A stretch of DNA of 31,623 nt from CAYWKS01 sp964458935 (GTDB lineage: Bacteria; Planctomycetota; Phycisphaerae; Phycisphaerales; Zrk34), in contig CAYWKS010000031.1 of the NCBI GenBank assembly GCA_964458935.1, positions 1 to 31,623 on the forward strand. The letters run 5' to 3'. The notes beneath the pieces were generated by a model. It saw only the letters and a list, made by a program, of their open reading frames with translations. It was not told the DNA's origin and searched no databases. Made by a program: the position numbers and the translations under genes. The number at the start of each line of letters is the position of its first letter. The first letter of the stretch is position 1. Shown piece after piece: positions 1 through 7,096 of the stretch.

Positions 1-7
1 GGGCCGA

Positions 8-61
8 TCACATGCTCATGCCGTTGATCAGGCCTTCGAAGACGACCTTGCCGTCCGCTAG
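8..61 (-). other. Possible 3' end or remnant of a minus-strand coding sequence
   Basis: Read on the minus strand, the 16 sense codons before a TGA at 10-8 encode a peptide ending DGKVVFEGLINGMSM. Fifteen of those codons end in G or C, which is the codon bias of the real genes here. The overlapping plus-strand frame (ending in TAG at 59-61) has only about half GC-ending codons. Upstream of position 61 the minus frame stays open but becomes Pro/Arg/Ser-rich and lacks a convincing start, and a plus-strand gene begins at 198. It could be a decayed gene end, a very short gene or chance. I do not recognise it. Confidence 0.2.
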
Positions 62-197
62 TGTGTTGGGTCCGGTCCTGAGAGCCGGGCGGGGGCGGGT
101 GCTTGGGGAGGCGGAGCATTGGCGGTGAGCTGATTGCGGGCCAAACCGCACCCGTGGTGCGTCTTATGTGCATACAGCCCAAGCAAGGAGCATTTTC

Positions 198-1706
198 ATG
201 CGTCAGTTGACAAGCATCCTCGGCAGTCTGGCCGTGCTGGGATTCGTGGCGGTGTGTCTTGGTGGTACGGCCCAGGCGGGGCAGGACAAGTATTATCATG
301 CGGCCAAGGGGTACGCCGACGCGATGGTGGAGCGGGGCCGGGACACCTACGGCCCGAAGCACACGCCGCTGTTCGCCGCGGCGCTCGACCGCGAGAAGAT
401 GACGCTCGGCCACTTCCCCGGCGTCAAAGGCGTCCGCGGCAAGGACCGGTCGATGTTCGGGGCGAATCCCCAGGATGACCGGGAGCTGTACGAAATCCTG
501 TACACGTTGACCGAGTTGACGGGAGACGCGAAGTACGGCGACGCGGCCGACGATGCCCTGGAGTACTTTTTCAAGAACTGCCGCAGCCCGAGGACGGACC
601 TGTTGGCGTGGGGCGAGCACTTGTTCTGGAACCTGAAGAACGAGAGCATGGGCCCGCGGCGTGACAAGCTCCACGAGATCCGCGGTGCCTGGCCGTTCTG
701 GGACGCGTGCTATCGCCTGGCGCCCGATGCGTCGTGGCAGGTGGCGCTGGCGTTCTGGGATCACCAGATTCACGACAAGCAGACGGGCAACTTCAGCCGG
801 CATGCGCTGTGGTATGAACACGACCCGCATAGCGGGGCGGAATTCCCGCGGTACGCGGGGCAGATGATCCTGACCTGGGCCGACGCGTATGCCCGGCCGG
901 AGAACGCGAACCGCGAGCGTCGCGCGGAATTGCTGACGGCGATCCGCGTGATCATGGAGCGGATGAAAGGCGGCATGGCGCTGTCTCAGTCGGGTTACCT
1001 GGCCGCCAGCTACGGCGGCAAGTATGTCTGGCCGGCGAGCAATCTCGAGCTGGCGCGGTGCCTTTACGAGGCCCGTCCGCTGGTGCCCAAGGCCCTGGCC
1101 GATGAGATGCAGCAATTGGCCCTGGAACTGGACCGACAGTTCCATGAGATGCCGCACACGATCACCGAGCCTGACGGGGGCATTGCGACGGAGCTGGTCG
1201 CGGAGACCGGCAAGCCACACTTCAAGAAAAGGGACCAGCGGGCCTACTCGCGCACGTGGACGGCGGGCTATGGCCTGGCGACGCACGCCGACATGGCCAA
1301 CCGGTGCTATCGCCGTTACCTGCAGTTGAAGAACGAGCAGTCCGAGGTGGCGCGGAAGTATCGGGCGCTGATCCTCGCGGCGGCCGAGCACTACCTCGGG
1401 TCCGAGCCGCGGGCGGACCGGTTCCTCCGACCCGACGCGGTCGCGCCGGCGATCGAGCTGCTGCTGCATACGCACGAGATGACGGGCGAAGACAAGTACC
1501 TGGATCGCGCTCGCGACTTCGCGGACATGGGCATCGAGCAGTTCATCGACGAGACCTCGCCCCTGCCCAAGGCGTCGAACCGTCACGATCACTATGAAGC
1601 GGTCACGGGCGGCCCGCGCCTGATGCTTCTGTTGCTGCGGCTGCACCAGGTCGAGAACGGCCAGATCACCGGCGACCCGCCGTACGTCCCCGCCGATGGC
1701 TTCTGA
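198..1706 (+). CDS. Secreted (alpha/alpha) toroid protein, putative polysaccharide-active enzyme
   Basis: The 502-residue product starts with a signal peptide (positive MRQ, hydrophobic core to about residue 25, likely cleavage after AQA before GQDK), so it is exported. The rest is made of alternating helical segments, including a DDRELYEILYTLTELTGD stretch, LLAWGEHLFWN, RGAWPFWDACYRL and late TGEDKYLDRARDFADMG repeats. These are typical of six-hairpin or (alpha/alpha)6 toroids found in polysaccharide lyases and glycoside hydrolases. No specific CAZy family could be assigned by reading. The start at 198 was chosen over the in-frame ATG at 168 because AAGGAG lies just upstream and the signal peptide begins directly there. 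It converges on the oxidoreductase at 1722-2846 with only 15 bases between them. An enzymatic role in sugar polymer breakdown is inferred from fold and export only. Confidence 0.75.
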   Translation: MRQLTSILGSLAVLGFVAVCLGGTAQAGQDKYYHAAKGYADAMVERGRDTYGPKHTPLFAAALDREKMTLGHFPGVKGVRGKDRSMFGANPQDDRELYEILYTLTELTGDAKYGDAADDALEYFFKNCRSPRTDLLAWGEHLFWNLKNESMGPRRDKLHEIRGAWPFWDACYRLAPDASWQVALAFWDHQIHDKQTGNFSRHALWYEHDPHSGAEFPRYAGQMILTWADAYARPENANRERRAELLTAIRVIMERMKGGMALSQSGYLAASYGGKYVWPASNLELARCLYEARPLVPKALADEMQQLALELDRQFHEMPHTITEPDGGIATELVAETGKPHFKKRDQRAYSRTWTAGYGLATHADMANRCYRRYLQLKNEQSEVARKYRALILAAAEHYLGSEPRADRFLRPDAVAPAIELLLHTHEMTGEDKYLDRARDFADMGIEQFIDETSPLPKASNRHDHYEAVTGGPRLMLLLLRLHQVENGQITGDPPYVPADGF

Positions 1707-1730
1707 TGGGTCGGGGCGGCGTCACCCGTC
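1705..1730. terminator. Weak hairpin between convergent genes
   Basis: GATGGGT (1705-1711) can pair with ACCCGTC (1724-1730) with one G-U wobble, spanning the 15-base gap between the convergent stop codons. There is no U-tract, and the pairing could be accidental. Confidence 0.2.
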
Positions 1731-2846
1731 GGCAAGTCGCTGGGCGTGTGCGGCCGTGTGCACGGTCTGCACGGCGGCCGCGGTGTCGACGAGCGGTGCG
1801 TGGCTGGGGTCGCGGATGTGGTGGGCCTGGTCGCGTATGAGCGAGCGGACGACGTGCTGGTAGAGTTGGGGCTTGTCCATGCCGACCCCGGCGGTGAGGC
1901 GGTAGCGTGCAGCGGCGTGGATGGGTTGATGGCGGCCCTGCAGGGTCCGTCCCGCGAAGTCGGCGAGCATTTCGACGCGGGGGTCATGCAACAGGTCGAC
2001 CAGCGCATCGAGGGTGGCGCGGTCGGCGAGGCCGTCGATGTCGATCCGCGTGGGCACCCATTCGTGCAGCGTGATGGCGCCGCGCTCGAAGAGCAGTCGC
2101 AGTTCCTGGCGGTCCATGCAGCCGGGCTGGGTGAAGCCGTGGTAGAAGTTGACGGTGATGTCGTGGTGGCGGGGGTAGCGTGCGGTGCACTGGATCTGGT
2201 CGATGAGGTCGGCATGGGGTCGGTGCGTCTGCTGTGCGGCGACGATGCGGCCGGTGCCGAGCCACCAATCGAACAGGTCGAAGAAGTGGACGCCGTGCTC
2301 GACGAAGATGCCGCCGCTCTTGAGCGGGTCCCAGAACCAGTGTTCGGGATGCAGTTGTTCGTCACCGGCGTAGTTCTCGAAGAACCCGTGGAGCACGTCG
2401 CCGAGCAGTCGGCGGTGGATGATCTGCCGGACGACGTCGTTGAGCGGGTCGTGCCGCATGATCAGGTTGACCAGCAGGGAGCGTCGCCTGGCCTTGGCGA
2501 GGTCGGCCAGGGCGTCGACATCCTCGACGGTCGTGGCGAGCGGCTTTTCGCAGAGCACGTGCTTGCCGGCGTTGAGGGCGGCCTCCACGAGCGGTCGGTG
2601 GGTGTGCGGCGGGGTGGCGACGTGCACCAGCTCGACGTCCTGGCGTTCGAGCAGCGACTCGACCGATGGTTCGGCGTCGATGCCCGCCGCGGCCGCGGCT
2701 TCATGCGCCAGTGCCGCGGCCACGTCGGTTACGGCGCGGGGTACGACGGTCGGCTCGTCCGCGTAGGCGTCGAGGCAGAAGCGACCAAAACCGCCGGCGC
2801 CGATCAGGCCGTACCCGACGGGCGCGATGGGTGGGGCGGGGATCAT
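1722..2846 (-). CDS. Gfo/Idh/MocA family NAD(P)-dependent oxidoreductase
   Basis: This 374-residue protein has the N-terminal Rossmann dinucleotide-binding motif (GAGGFG, residues 16-21) and the family's HVATPPHTH segment near residue 75. It also has the EKP motif at 100-102, whose lysine is the usual catalytic residue. The C-terminal half is the alpha/beta substrate-binding domain, with GGIFVEHGVHFFDLFDWW carrying the conserved His. Members oxidise or epimerise sugars, cyclitols or amino-sugar derivatives; the substrate here cannot be read from sequence. There is no signal peptide, so it is cytoplasmic. A GGAG lies about 9 bases before the ATG. The gene diverges from typA, and its closeness to a secreted toroid protein suggests, without proof, a role in sugar catabolism. 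Confidence 0.9.
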   Translation of the reverse strand: MIPAPPIAPVGYGLIGAGGFGRFCLDAYADEPTVVPRAVTDVAAALAHEAAAAAGIDAEPSVESLLERQDVELVHVATPPHTHRPLVEAALNAGKHVLCEKPLATTVEDVDALADLAKARRRSLLVNLIMRHDPLNDVVRQIIHRRLLGDVLHGFFENYAGDEQLHPEHWFWDPLKSGGIFVEHGVHFFDLFDWWLGTGRIVAAQQTHRPHADLIDQIQCTARYPRHHDITVNFYHGFTQPGCMDRQELRLLFERGAITLHEWVPTRIDIDGLADRATLDALVDLLHDPRVEMLADFAGRTLQGRHQPIHAAARYRLTAGVGMDKPQLYQHVVRSLIRDQAHHIRDPSHAPLVDTAAAVQTVHTAAHAQRLADG

Positions 2847-2922
2847 GGCGGGTGTCTCCGCGGTGGGGGCTGGTACAGGATACGCGCCGCGGGGTGCGGT
2901 GGTCGGCGGGTGGGGCGGTCGC

Positions 2923-2928
2923 TATGAT
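2923..2928 (+). promoter_or_regulatory. Candidate -10 box upstream of typA
   Basis: TATGAT lies 29 bases before the typA ATG in the context GCTATGATTCCCGC, which resembles the -10 contexts of other genes in this window. No good -35 box is visible at 16-18 bases upstream. Confidence 0.35.
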
Positions 2929-2957
2929 TCCCGCTTTGCCTCCGCGAGAATCCCCCC

Positions 2958-4799
2958 ATGGCCAGCGCGATCCGGAATGTGGCGATCATCGCCCACGTCG
3001 ACCACGGCAAGACGAGCCTGGTGGACCAGTTGTTGCGTCAGAGCGGCCAGTTCCGCGAGGGTGAGCTGTCGGGCGAACTGATCATGGACTCCAACCCGCT
3101 GGAGCGGGAGCGGGGGATCACGATCCTGTCGAAGAACTGCGCGATCCGTTACACGAGCCGCGCGGGCGAGTCGTACCACATCAACATCGTGGACACGCCG
3201 GGGCACGCGGACTTCGGCGGCGAGGTCGAGCGTGTGCTGAAGATGGCGGATGGGGCGCTGCTGGTGGTGGATTCGGTGGACGGGCCGATGCCGCAGACGC
3301 GTTTCGTGCTGGGCAAGGCGCTGGCGGAGGGGCTGAGGCCGATCGTGGTGGTCAACAAGATGGACCGCCCCGAGGCGCGGGCGGACGAGGTGATCACGGA
3401 GGTGTTCGACCTGCTGGTGGAATTGGGCGCGGACGACGAGGCGTTGGATTTCGCGGTGGTGTACGCGTCGGCGAAGGACGGGTGGGCGACGCTGGACCCG
3501 GCGAGGCCGGCGTCGGACGTGCACGACCTGTTCGACATGATCGTCGAGCGGGTGCCGGCGCCGCGGTTCGATCCGAACGCCCCGCTGCAGATGCTGATCA
3601 CGTCGCTGGACTATTCGGAGTACACGGGCCGCATCGGGGTGGGTCGGGTGTTCGCCGGGACGCTGAAGCGAGGGCAGGCGGTAGTGACGATCGACCGTCA
3701 GGGCGAGCGGAAGTCGCAGCGTGTGGGTCAGGTGTACCGTTTCCAGGGTTTGGGCCGCGCCGAGGCCGAGTCGATCGAGGCCGGCGACATCTGCGCGGTG
3801 GTGGGGCTGGAGAAGGTGGACATCGGTGACACGCTGGCCGACCCGTCGAACGCGCGGGCGCTGCCGGCGGTCCGCGTGGACGAGCCGACGCTGGACATGG
3901 TGTTTCGCATCAACGACTCGCCGGGGGCGGGCAGCGAGGGCGAGTACGTGACCAGCCGCCAGATCAAGCAGCGGCTGGAGCGAGAGCTTCAGTCCAACGT
4001 GGCGCTGCGGGTGGGGTTCGACGGGCCGGCCGATTCGTGGCACGTCTCGGGCCGCGGCATGCTGCACCTGGGCATCCTGCTGGAGAACATGCGGCGCGAG
4101 GGATATGAGCTGACGGTGGGCAAGCCGCACGTGATCCATCGCGACGTCGACGGCGAGCAGCACGAGCCGATCGAGCGGCTGGTGATCGATGTGCCCAGCG
4201 GCAGCGTGGGGCCGGTGATGCAACTGGTCGGCGACCGCAAGGCGGAGCTGGTCAAGATGGAGCAGCGAGGTGAGATGACGCACCTGCTGTTCGACATCCC
4301 GGCGCGGGGCTTGATCGGGCTGCGCAGCCGCATGCTGACCGCGACCGGCGGGGAGGCGATCGTGCACCACGTCTTCGAGAAGTACGACGCGTTCCGTGGG
4401 CCGATCGGCGGGCGGGTCAACGGGGTGATGATCGCCACCGAGGGCGGGCAGGTCACCGCGTATGCGCTGGAGCAACTGGCCGACCGGGGCGTGTTCTTCG
4501 TCGGCCCGGGCGAGTCGGTCTACGAAGGCCAGATCGTCGGGGAGCACTGCCGCGACAATGACATCCCGGTCAACGTGACCAAGGGCAAGAAGCTGACCAA
4601 CGTCCGCTCGTCGACGAAGGAAGCGTTCACCACGCTCAAGGCCGCCCGCAAGCTGACGCTCGAGGCGGCGCTGGAATACATCGAGGACGACGAGCTGGTC
4701 GAGCTGACGCCCGGTGATATCCGGCTGCGCAAGAAGCTGCTCAAAGAAGCCGACCGCAAGCGGGAGGACCGGCGGGCGAAGTCGGCGGCGGGGCAGTAG
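2958..4799 (+). CDS. typA: Translational GTPase TypA/BipA
   Basis: The 613-residue product is a full-length member of the EF-G-like ribosome-binding GTPases (family length about 600-615). The G domain shows the P-loop AHVDHGKTS at residues 12-20, the ERERGITI switch region, the G3 motif DTPGHADFGGEVER and the G4 motif NKMDRPEA. The middle carries the beta-barrel domain (TSLDYSEYTGRIGVGRVF). The C-terminal part has the BipA-specific GEMTHLLFDIPARGLIGLRS and the conserved TKGKKLTNVRSSTKEAF. It acts on ribosomes and supports 50S assembly and growth under stress in other bacteria. There is no clear Shine-Dalgarno site before the ATG at 2958. The gene is monocistronic or nearly so, followed by a porin with its own upstream region. 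Confidence 0.97.
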   Translation: MASAIRNVAIIAHVDHGKTSLVDQLLRQSGQFREGELSGELIMDSNPLERERGITILSKNCAIRYTSRAGESYHINIVDTPGHADFGGEVERVLKMADGALLVVDSVDGPMPQTRFVLGKALAEGLRPIVVVNKMDRPEARADEVITEVFDLLVELGADDEALDFAVVYASAKDGWATLDPARPASDVHDLFDMIVERVPAPRFDPNAPLQMLITSLDYSEYTGRIGVGRVFAGTLKRGQAVVTIDRQGERKSQRVGQVYRFQGLGRAEAESIEAGDICAVVGLEKVDIGDTLADPSNARALPAVRVDEPTLDMVFRINDSPGAGSEGEYVTSRQIKQRLERELQSNVALRVGFDGPADSWHVSGRGMLHLGILLENMRREGYELTVGKPHVIHRDVDGEQHEPIERLVIDVPSGSVGPVMQLVGDRKAELVKMEQRGEMTHLLFDIPARGLIGLRSRMLTATGGEAIVHHVFEKYDAFRGPIGGRVNGVMIATEGGQVTAYALEQLADRGVFFVGPGESVYEGQIVGEHCRDNDIPVNVTKGKKLTNVRSSTKEAFTTLKAARKLTLEAALEYIEDDELVELTPGDIRLRKKLLKEADRKREDRRAKSAAGQ

Positions 4800-4844
4800 C
4801 GGGGTTTTGGCGCTCGGGGTGCGGGTGCGGGGGTTCGGGGCGGG

Positions 4845-4871
4845 TATTGCGTTTGCGAAGCGATCGCAATA
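4845..4871. repeat. Inverted repeat upstream of the porin gene
   Basis: TATTGCG (4845-4851) and CGCAATA (4865-4871) are perfect 7-base arms around a 13-base spacer that contains a further nested TTGCGA. It lies between typA and the porin, about 28 bases upstream of a candidate -10 box. It may be a regulator binding site or the typA transcript end; it lacks a U-tract. Confidence 0.35.
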
Positions 4872-4875
4872 CAGT

Positions 4876-4904
4876 GTGCATATCGCGATGGAGTTGTCTA
4901 GAAT
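4876..4904 (+). promoter_or_regulatory. Candidate promoter for the porin gene
   Basis: TAGAAT at 4899-4904 is a good -10 box. The hexamer 17 bases upstream is GTGCAT, a poor -35. The predicted transcript would have a leader of nearly 90 bases containing two copies of an 11-base repeat. Confidence 0.3.
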
Positions 4905-4908
4905 CCGC

Positions 4909-4941
4909 GCTGGATCCGGGGCAACGAGCGGCTGGATCCGG
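4909..4941 (+). repeat. 11-bp direct repeat GCTGGATCCGG, two copies
   Basis: GCTGGATCCGG occurs at 4909-4919 and again at 4931-4941, spaced exactly 22 bases start to start (about two helical turns). Each contains the palindrome GGATCC. The copies sit at or just after the predicted porin transcription start, a position typical of operator sites, though no cognate regulator is identifiable. Confidence 0.4.
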
Positions 4942-4998
4942 TGGTCCTAACGGATCACCTGGGCATACCGGACTATCGATCTGAAAGGTGCGACGGGC

Positions 4999-6243
4999 AT
5001 GGGCACGGTTCAAAAGGTGGGCATCGGATTGTTGGCGGCTTTGGCGTTGGTTTGGGCCGTAAGCCCGGTCGCGCGGGCACAGACTGAGCCGGCGCGGCTG
5101 CCCGAGAGCGAGTCGGCGGCGGCGGATCGAGCGGCGTTGGACGAGCCGACGCCGTCGGCTGCGTGGGTGGAGCCCGACCCGCTGGCGCCGGTGCTGCGGC
5201 CGTATCGCGACCTTCAGAGCTGGTTGGCCAACGAGGCGAACTTCGAACTGGAGTTGGGCTACACCGCGGTCTTTCAGTGGGCCGACGACGTGGCCGACGA
5301 CACCCACACGCTGCTCTCGGGCAGCTACGACGTGGCGGGGTTGTGGACGCCGATCGACGATGAGCGGTGGGGCGTGGGGCAGCTCGGGCTGCTCGTGGAG
5401 GGCGGGCAGGTCATCAGCCACCGCGAAGACGAGGACCTGTCGGCCAACGTCGGCAGCGCCTTCGGGATCAACGACGACTTCGACAACACCGACATCGCCG
5501 TCACGGAGCTGTGGTGGGCGCACGCGCTGTTCGAGGAGCGGCTGGTCGTCACGGTCGGCAAGATCGATCAGACGGTGTTCTTCGACACCAACCGGATCGC
5601 CAACGACGAGACCGCGCAGTTTCTGGCGACGCCGCTGGTGAACAACCCCGCGGTCGCGTTTCCCGACAACGGGCTGGGGGCGAACGTCACGGTGCAGGCG
5701 ACCGACTGGCTTTACGTGATGGGCGGCTTGGGCGACGCGAAGGCCGTCGCGGACGAGTCCGGTTTCAACACCATCGATGGCGACGAGCTGTTCTACGCGG
5801 GCGAGGTCGGGGTCACCGTCGAGCCGTTCGACCGGCCGGGCACGTATCGCGTCATGGGCTGGGCGAGCGAGGGGGAAGACGGCACCGATGGCAGCGGCGT
5901 GGCCGTCAGCATCGACCAGGAATTGCTCGCCGACGGGCTGGTGGCGTTCGGCCGGTACGGCGCGGGCGACGAGCAGATGACCGACTTTGAGCAGTTCGCC
6001 TCGGCGGGCGTCGGGTTCGAGGGCCCGCTCGGCAAGACCGGCGACCTCATCGCGGTCGGATATACCTGGGGTCGCGTCAGCGGCGACGAGGAAACCGAGC
6101 AGCTCATCGAGGCGTTCTACCGCATGCAGGTCACCGATACGCTCGCCCTGACCCCCGACGTTCAGTTCATCGTCGACCCGGCCGGCCGCGTGGACGAAGA
6201 TGCGGTGACGGTGTTCGGGCTGAGGCTGCAGGCGACGTTCTGA
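4999..6243 (+). CDS. OprB-like carbohydrate-type outer-membrane porin
   Basis: The 414-residue product has a signal peptide (cleavage likely after VARA, residue 27). A Pro/Ala/Glu-rich linker follows, then a region rich in amphipathic beta-strands, ending in a C-terminal Phe (RLQATF) as expected for an outer-membrane barrel recognised by BamA. The ELGYTAVFQWADD start of the barrel, the LWWAHALFEERLVVTVGKID segment, and the TDTLALTPDVQFIVDPAG...GLRLQATF end match the OprB carbohydrate-porin family. The substrate is probably sugars or small solutes taken in by diffusion. AAAGGTG lies 8 bases before the ATG. The long leader with a direct repeat suggests regulation. It implies an outer membrane in this organism. 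Confidence 0.8.
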   Translation: MGTVQKVGIGLLAALALVWAVSPVARAQTEPARLPESESAAADRAALDEPTPSAAWVEPDPLAPVLRPYRDLQSWLANEANFELELGYTAVFQWADDVADDTHTLLSGSYDVAGLWTPIDDERWGVGQLGLLVEGGQVISHREDEDLSANVGSAFGINDDFDNTDIAVTELWWAHALFEERLVVTVGKIDQTVFFDTNRIANDETAQFLATPLVNNPAVAFPDNGLGANVTVQATDWLYVMGGLGDAKAVADESGFNTIDGDELFYAGEVGVTVEPFDRPGTYRVMGWASEGEDGTDGSGVAVSIDQELLADGLVAFGRYGAGDEQMTDFEQFASAGVGFEGPLGKTGDLIAVGYTWGRVSGDEETEQLIEAFYRMQVTDTLALTPDVQFIVDPAGRVDEDAVTVFGLRLQATF

Positions 6244-6244
6244 T

Positions 6245-6259
6245 CCGGCGGGCCGCCGG
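6245..6259 (+). terminator. Stem-loop after the porin gene
   Basis: CCGGCG (6245-6250) pairs perfectly with CGCCGG (6254-6259) around a three-base loop directly after the porin stop codon. There is no U-tract, so this is only a plausible terminator. Confidence 0.35.
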
Positions 6260-6287
6260 CCGCCGCGACCCACGCCGGGGGGATTGC

Positions 6288-6296
6288 TGTTATGCT
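6288..6296 (+). promoter_or_regulatory. Candidate extended -10 promoter for the lipoprotein gene
   Basis: TGTTATGCT has the TGn extension immediately before the -10-like TATGCT (6291-6296). It would give a leader of about 75 bases before the ATG at 6377. No -35 box is evident. Confidence 0.3.
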
Positions 6297-6376
6297 GACG
6301 TGGCCGAGAGGCCGGCCGCTCGCCGCGGCCGATGGTGGCACGACGCCGGCACGACACAACAGGAAAGGAACAGGTC

Positions 6377-7039
6377 ATGGCACGTGGGATGACAACGGCA
6401 GCGTTGCTGATCGCGTTGAGCGCGTTGGGCGGCTGCGGCGATTCCGGTAGCGACGCCAACAACGCGACGTCAGGTGTGAGCCACGAACCCGGCGGCCAGA
6501 CGCCCCGGGCGGTTATCGAGCGGCTGGCCGCGGCCGTCGACGCGCAGGACGTCCGCGGCATCGCGGTCCTGCTCGACGTGGACCAGGCCGACGGACAGAA
6601 GGCGGCCGGCCTGCTGCTGAAGATGAACAGCCTCGGCGAGCCCATGCAGGCGGCGCGGCAGAAGTTCGGCGACGAGCCGCTCCAGCAGGCCATGGGCATG
6701 GGCTACATCATGCTCTCGAGCATGAGCCCGGAGTTCCACGCGCTCGCCGCCGACGGACAGGCCCAGATCGACGGCAACACCGCCAAGTTCGCCCAGTCCG
6801 ACCAGTCCCCGAACGCCGGTCGCTCGTCGATGTCCGTCGACCTCGTCCAGCGCGACGGCCGGTGGTACCTCGACATGGACACCGCCGACATGCCCCGGGA
6901 CATGGCGAAGGTGGAATCGGCGGTCGACACGGCCCGGACCAGCCTCACCGAGGCGGTCGCCCAGAGCACCACCGCCGAGGAGTTCGCCGGCGCGGTCCAG
7001 CCGATCATGATGACGTTCATGCAGTCGCTCCAGCCGTGA
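6377..7039 (+). CDS. Small lipoprotein of unknown function
   Basis: The 220-residue product begins with a type II signal peptide: hydrophobic residues 5-17 followed by the lipobox LGGC, with the lipidated cysteine at residue 20. The residue after the Cys is Gly-Asp, and a Ser/Asn/Gly-rich linker follows. The mature part is mostly helical (PRAVIERLAAAVDAQDVRGIAVLLD, then a long helix to the end). A VDLVQRDGRWYLDMD segment resembles the core strand of DUF4878/NTF2-like folds, but this is a weak resemblance. The start at 6377 is supported by AGGAAAGGA a few bases upstream and by the signal peptide; the in-frame ATG at 6332 would bury it. It is followed by a hairpin and then the aspartate kinase promoter. 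No function is assigned. Confidence 0.75.
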   Translation: MARGMTTAALLIALSALGGCGDSGSDANNATSGVSHEPGGQTPRAVIERLAAAVDAQDVRGIAVLLDVDQADGQKAAGLLLKMNSLGEPMQAARQKFGDEPLQQAMGMGYIMLSSMSPEFHALAADGQAQIDGNTAKFAQSDQSPNAGRSSMSVDLVQRDGRWYLDMDTADMPRDMAKVESAVDTARTSLTEAVAQSTTAEEFAGAVQPIMMTFMQSLQP

Positions 7040-7041
7040 CG

Positions 7042-7057
7042 CCGCCGGCCCCGGCGG
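7042..7057 (+). terminator. GC-rich stem-loop after the lipoprotein gene
   Basis: CCGCCGG (7042-7048) and CCGGCGG (7051-7057) form a tight hairpin just 2 bases after the stop codon, followed by TTGGGC rather than a U-tract. It immediately precedes the -35 box of the next gene. Confidence 0.35.
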
Positions 7058-7087
7058 TTGGGCAAGCCCCCGCCGGTTGGTTATGAT
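7058..7087 (+). promoter_or_regulatory. Promoter of the aspartate kinase gene
   Basis: TTGGGC (7058-7063) and TATGAT (7082-7087) are separated by 18 bases. Transcription would begin around 7094, only about three bases before the ATG at 7097, so the mRNA would be effectively leaderless. Confidence 0.5.
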
Positions 7088-7096
7088 GCCCGCCCC

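Noticed and set aside
168..1706. Longer start (ATG at 168) for the secreted toroid gene
   Set aside because: It would put ten extra residues before the signal peptide. The ATG at 198 has AAGGAG in the right place.
2922..4547. A 541-codon frame on the minus strand opposite typA
   Set aside because: The plus-strand frame is unmistakable TypA/BipA; the opposite frame is Arg/His/Gln-rich low-information sequence.
4912..4917. GGATCC sites in the porin leader as a cloning scar
   Set aside because: Two GGATCC sites lie within a larger 11-base repeat in natural context; no vector-like sequence surrounds them.
4741..6699. A 652-codon minus-strand frame across the porin region
   Set aside because: It runs through the porin gene, whose signal peptide, barrel pattern and C-terminal Phe are clear, and also through two intergenic regions with promoter and hairpin features.
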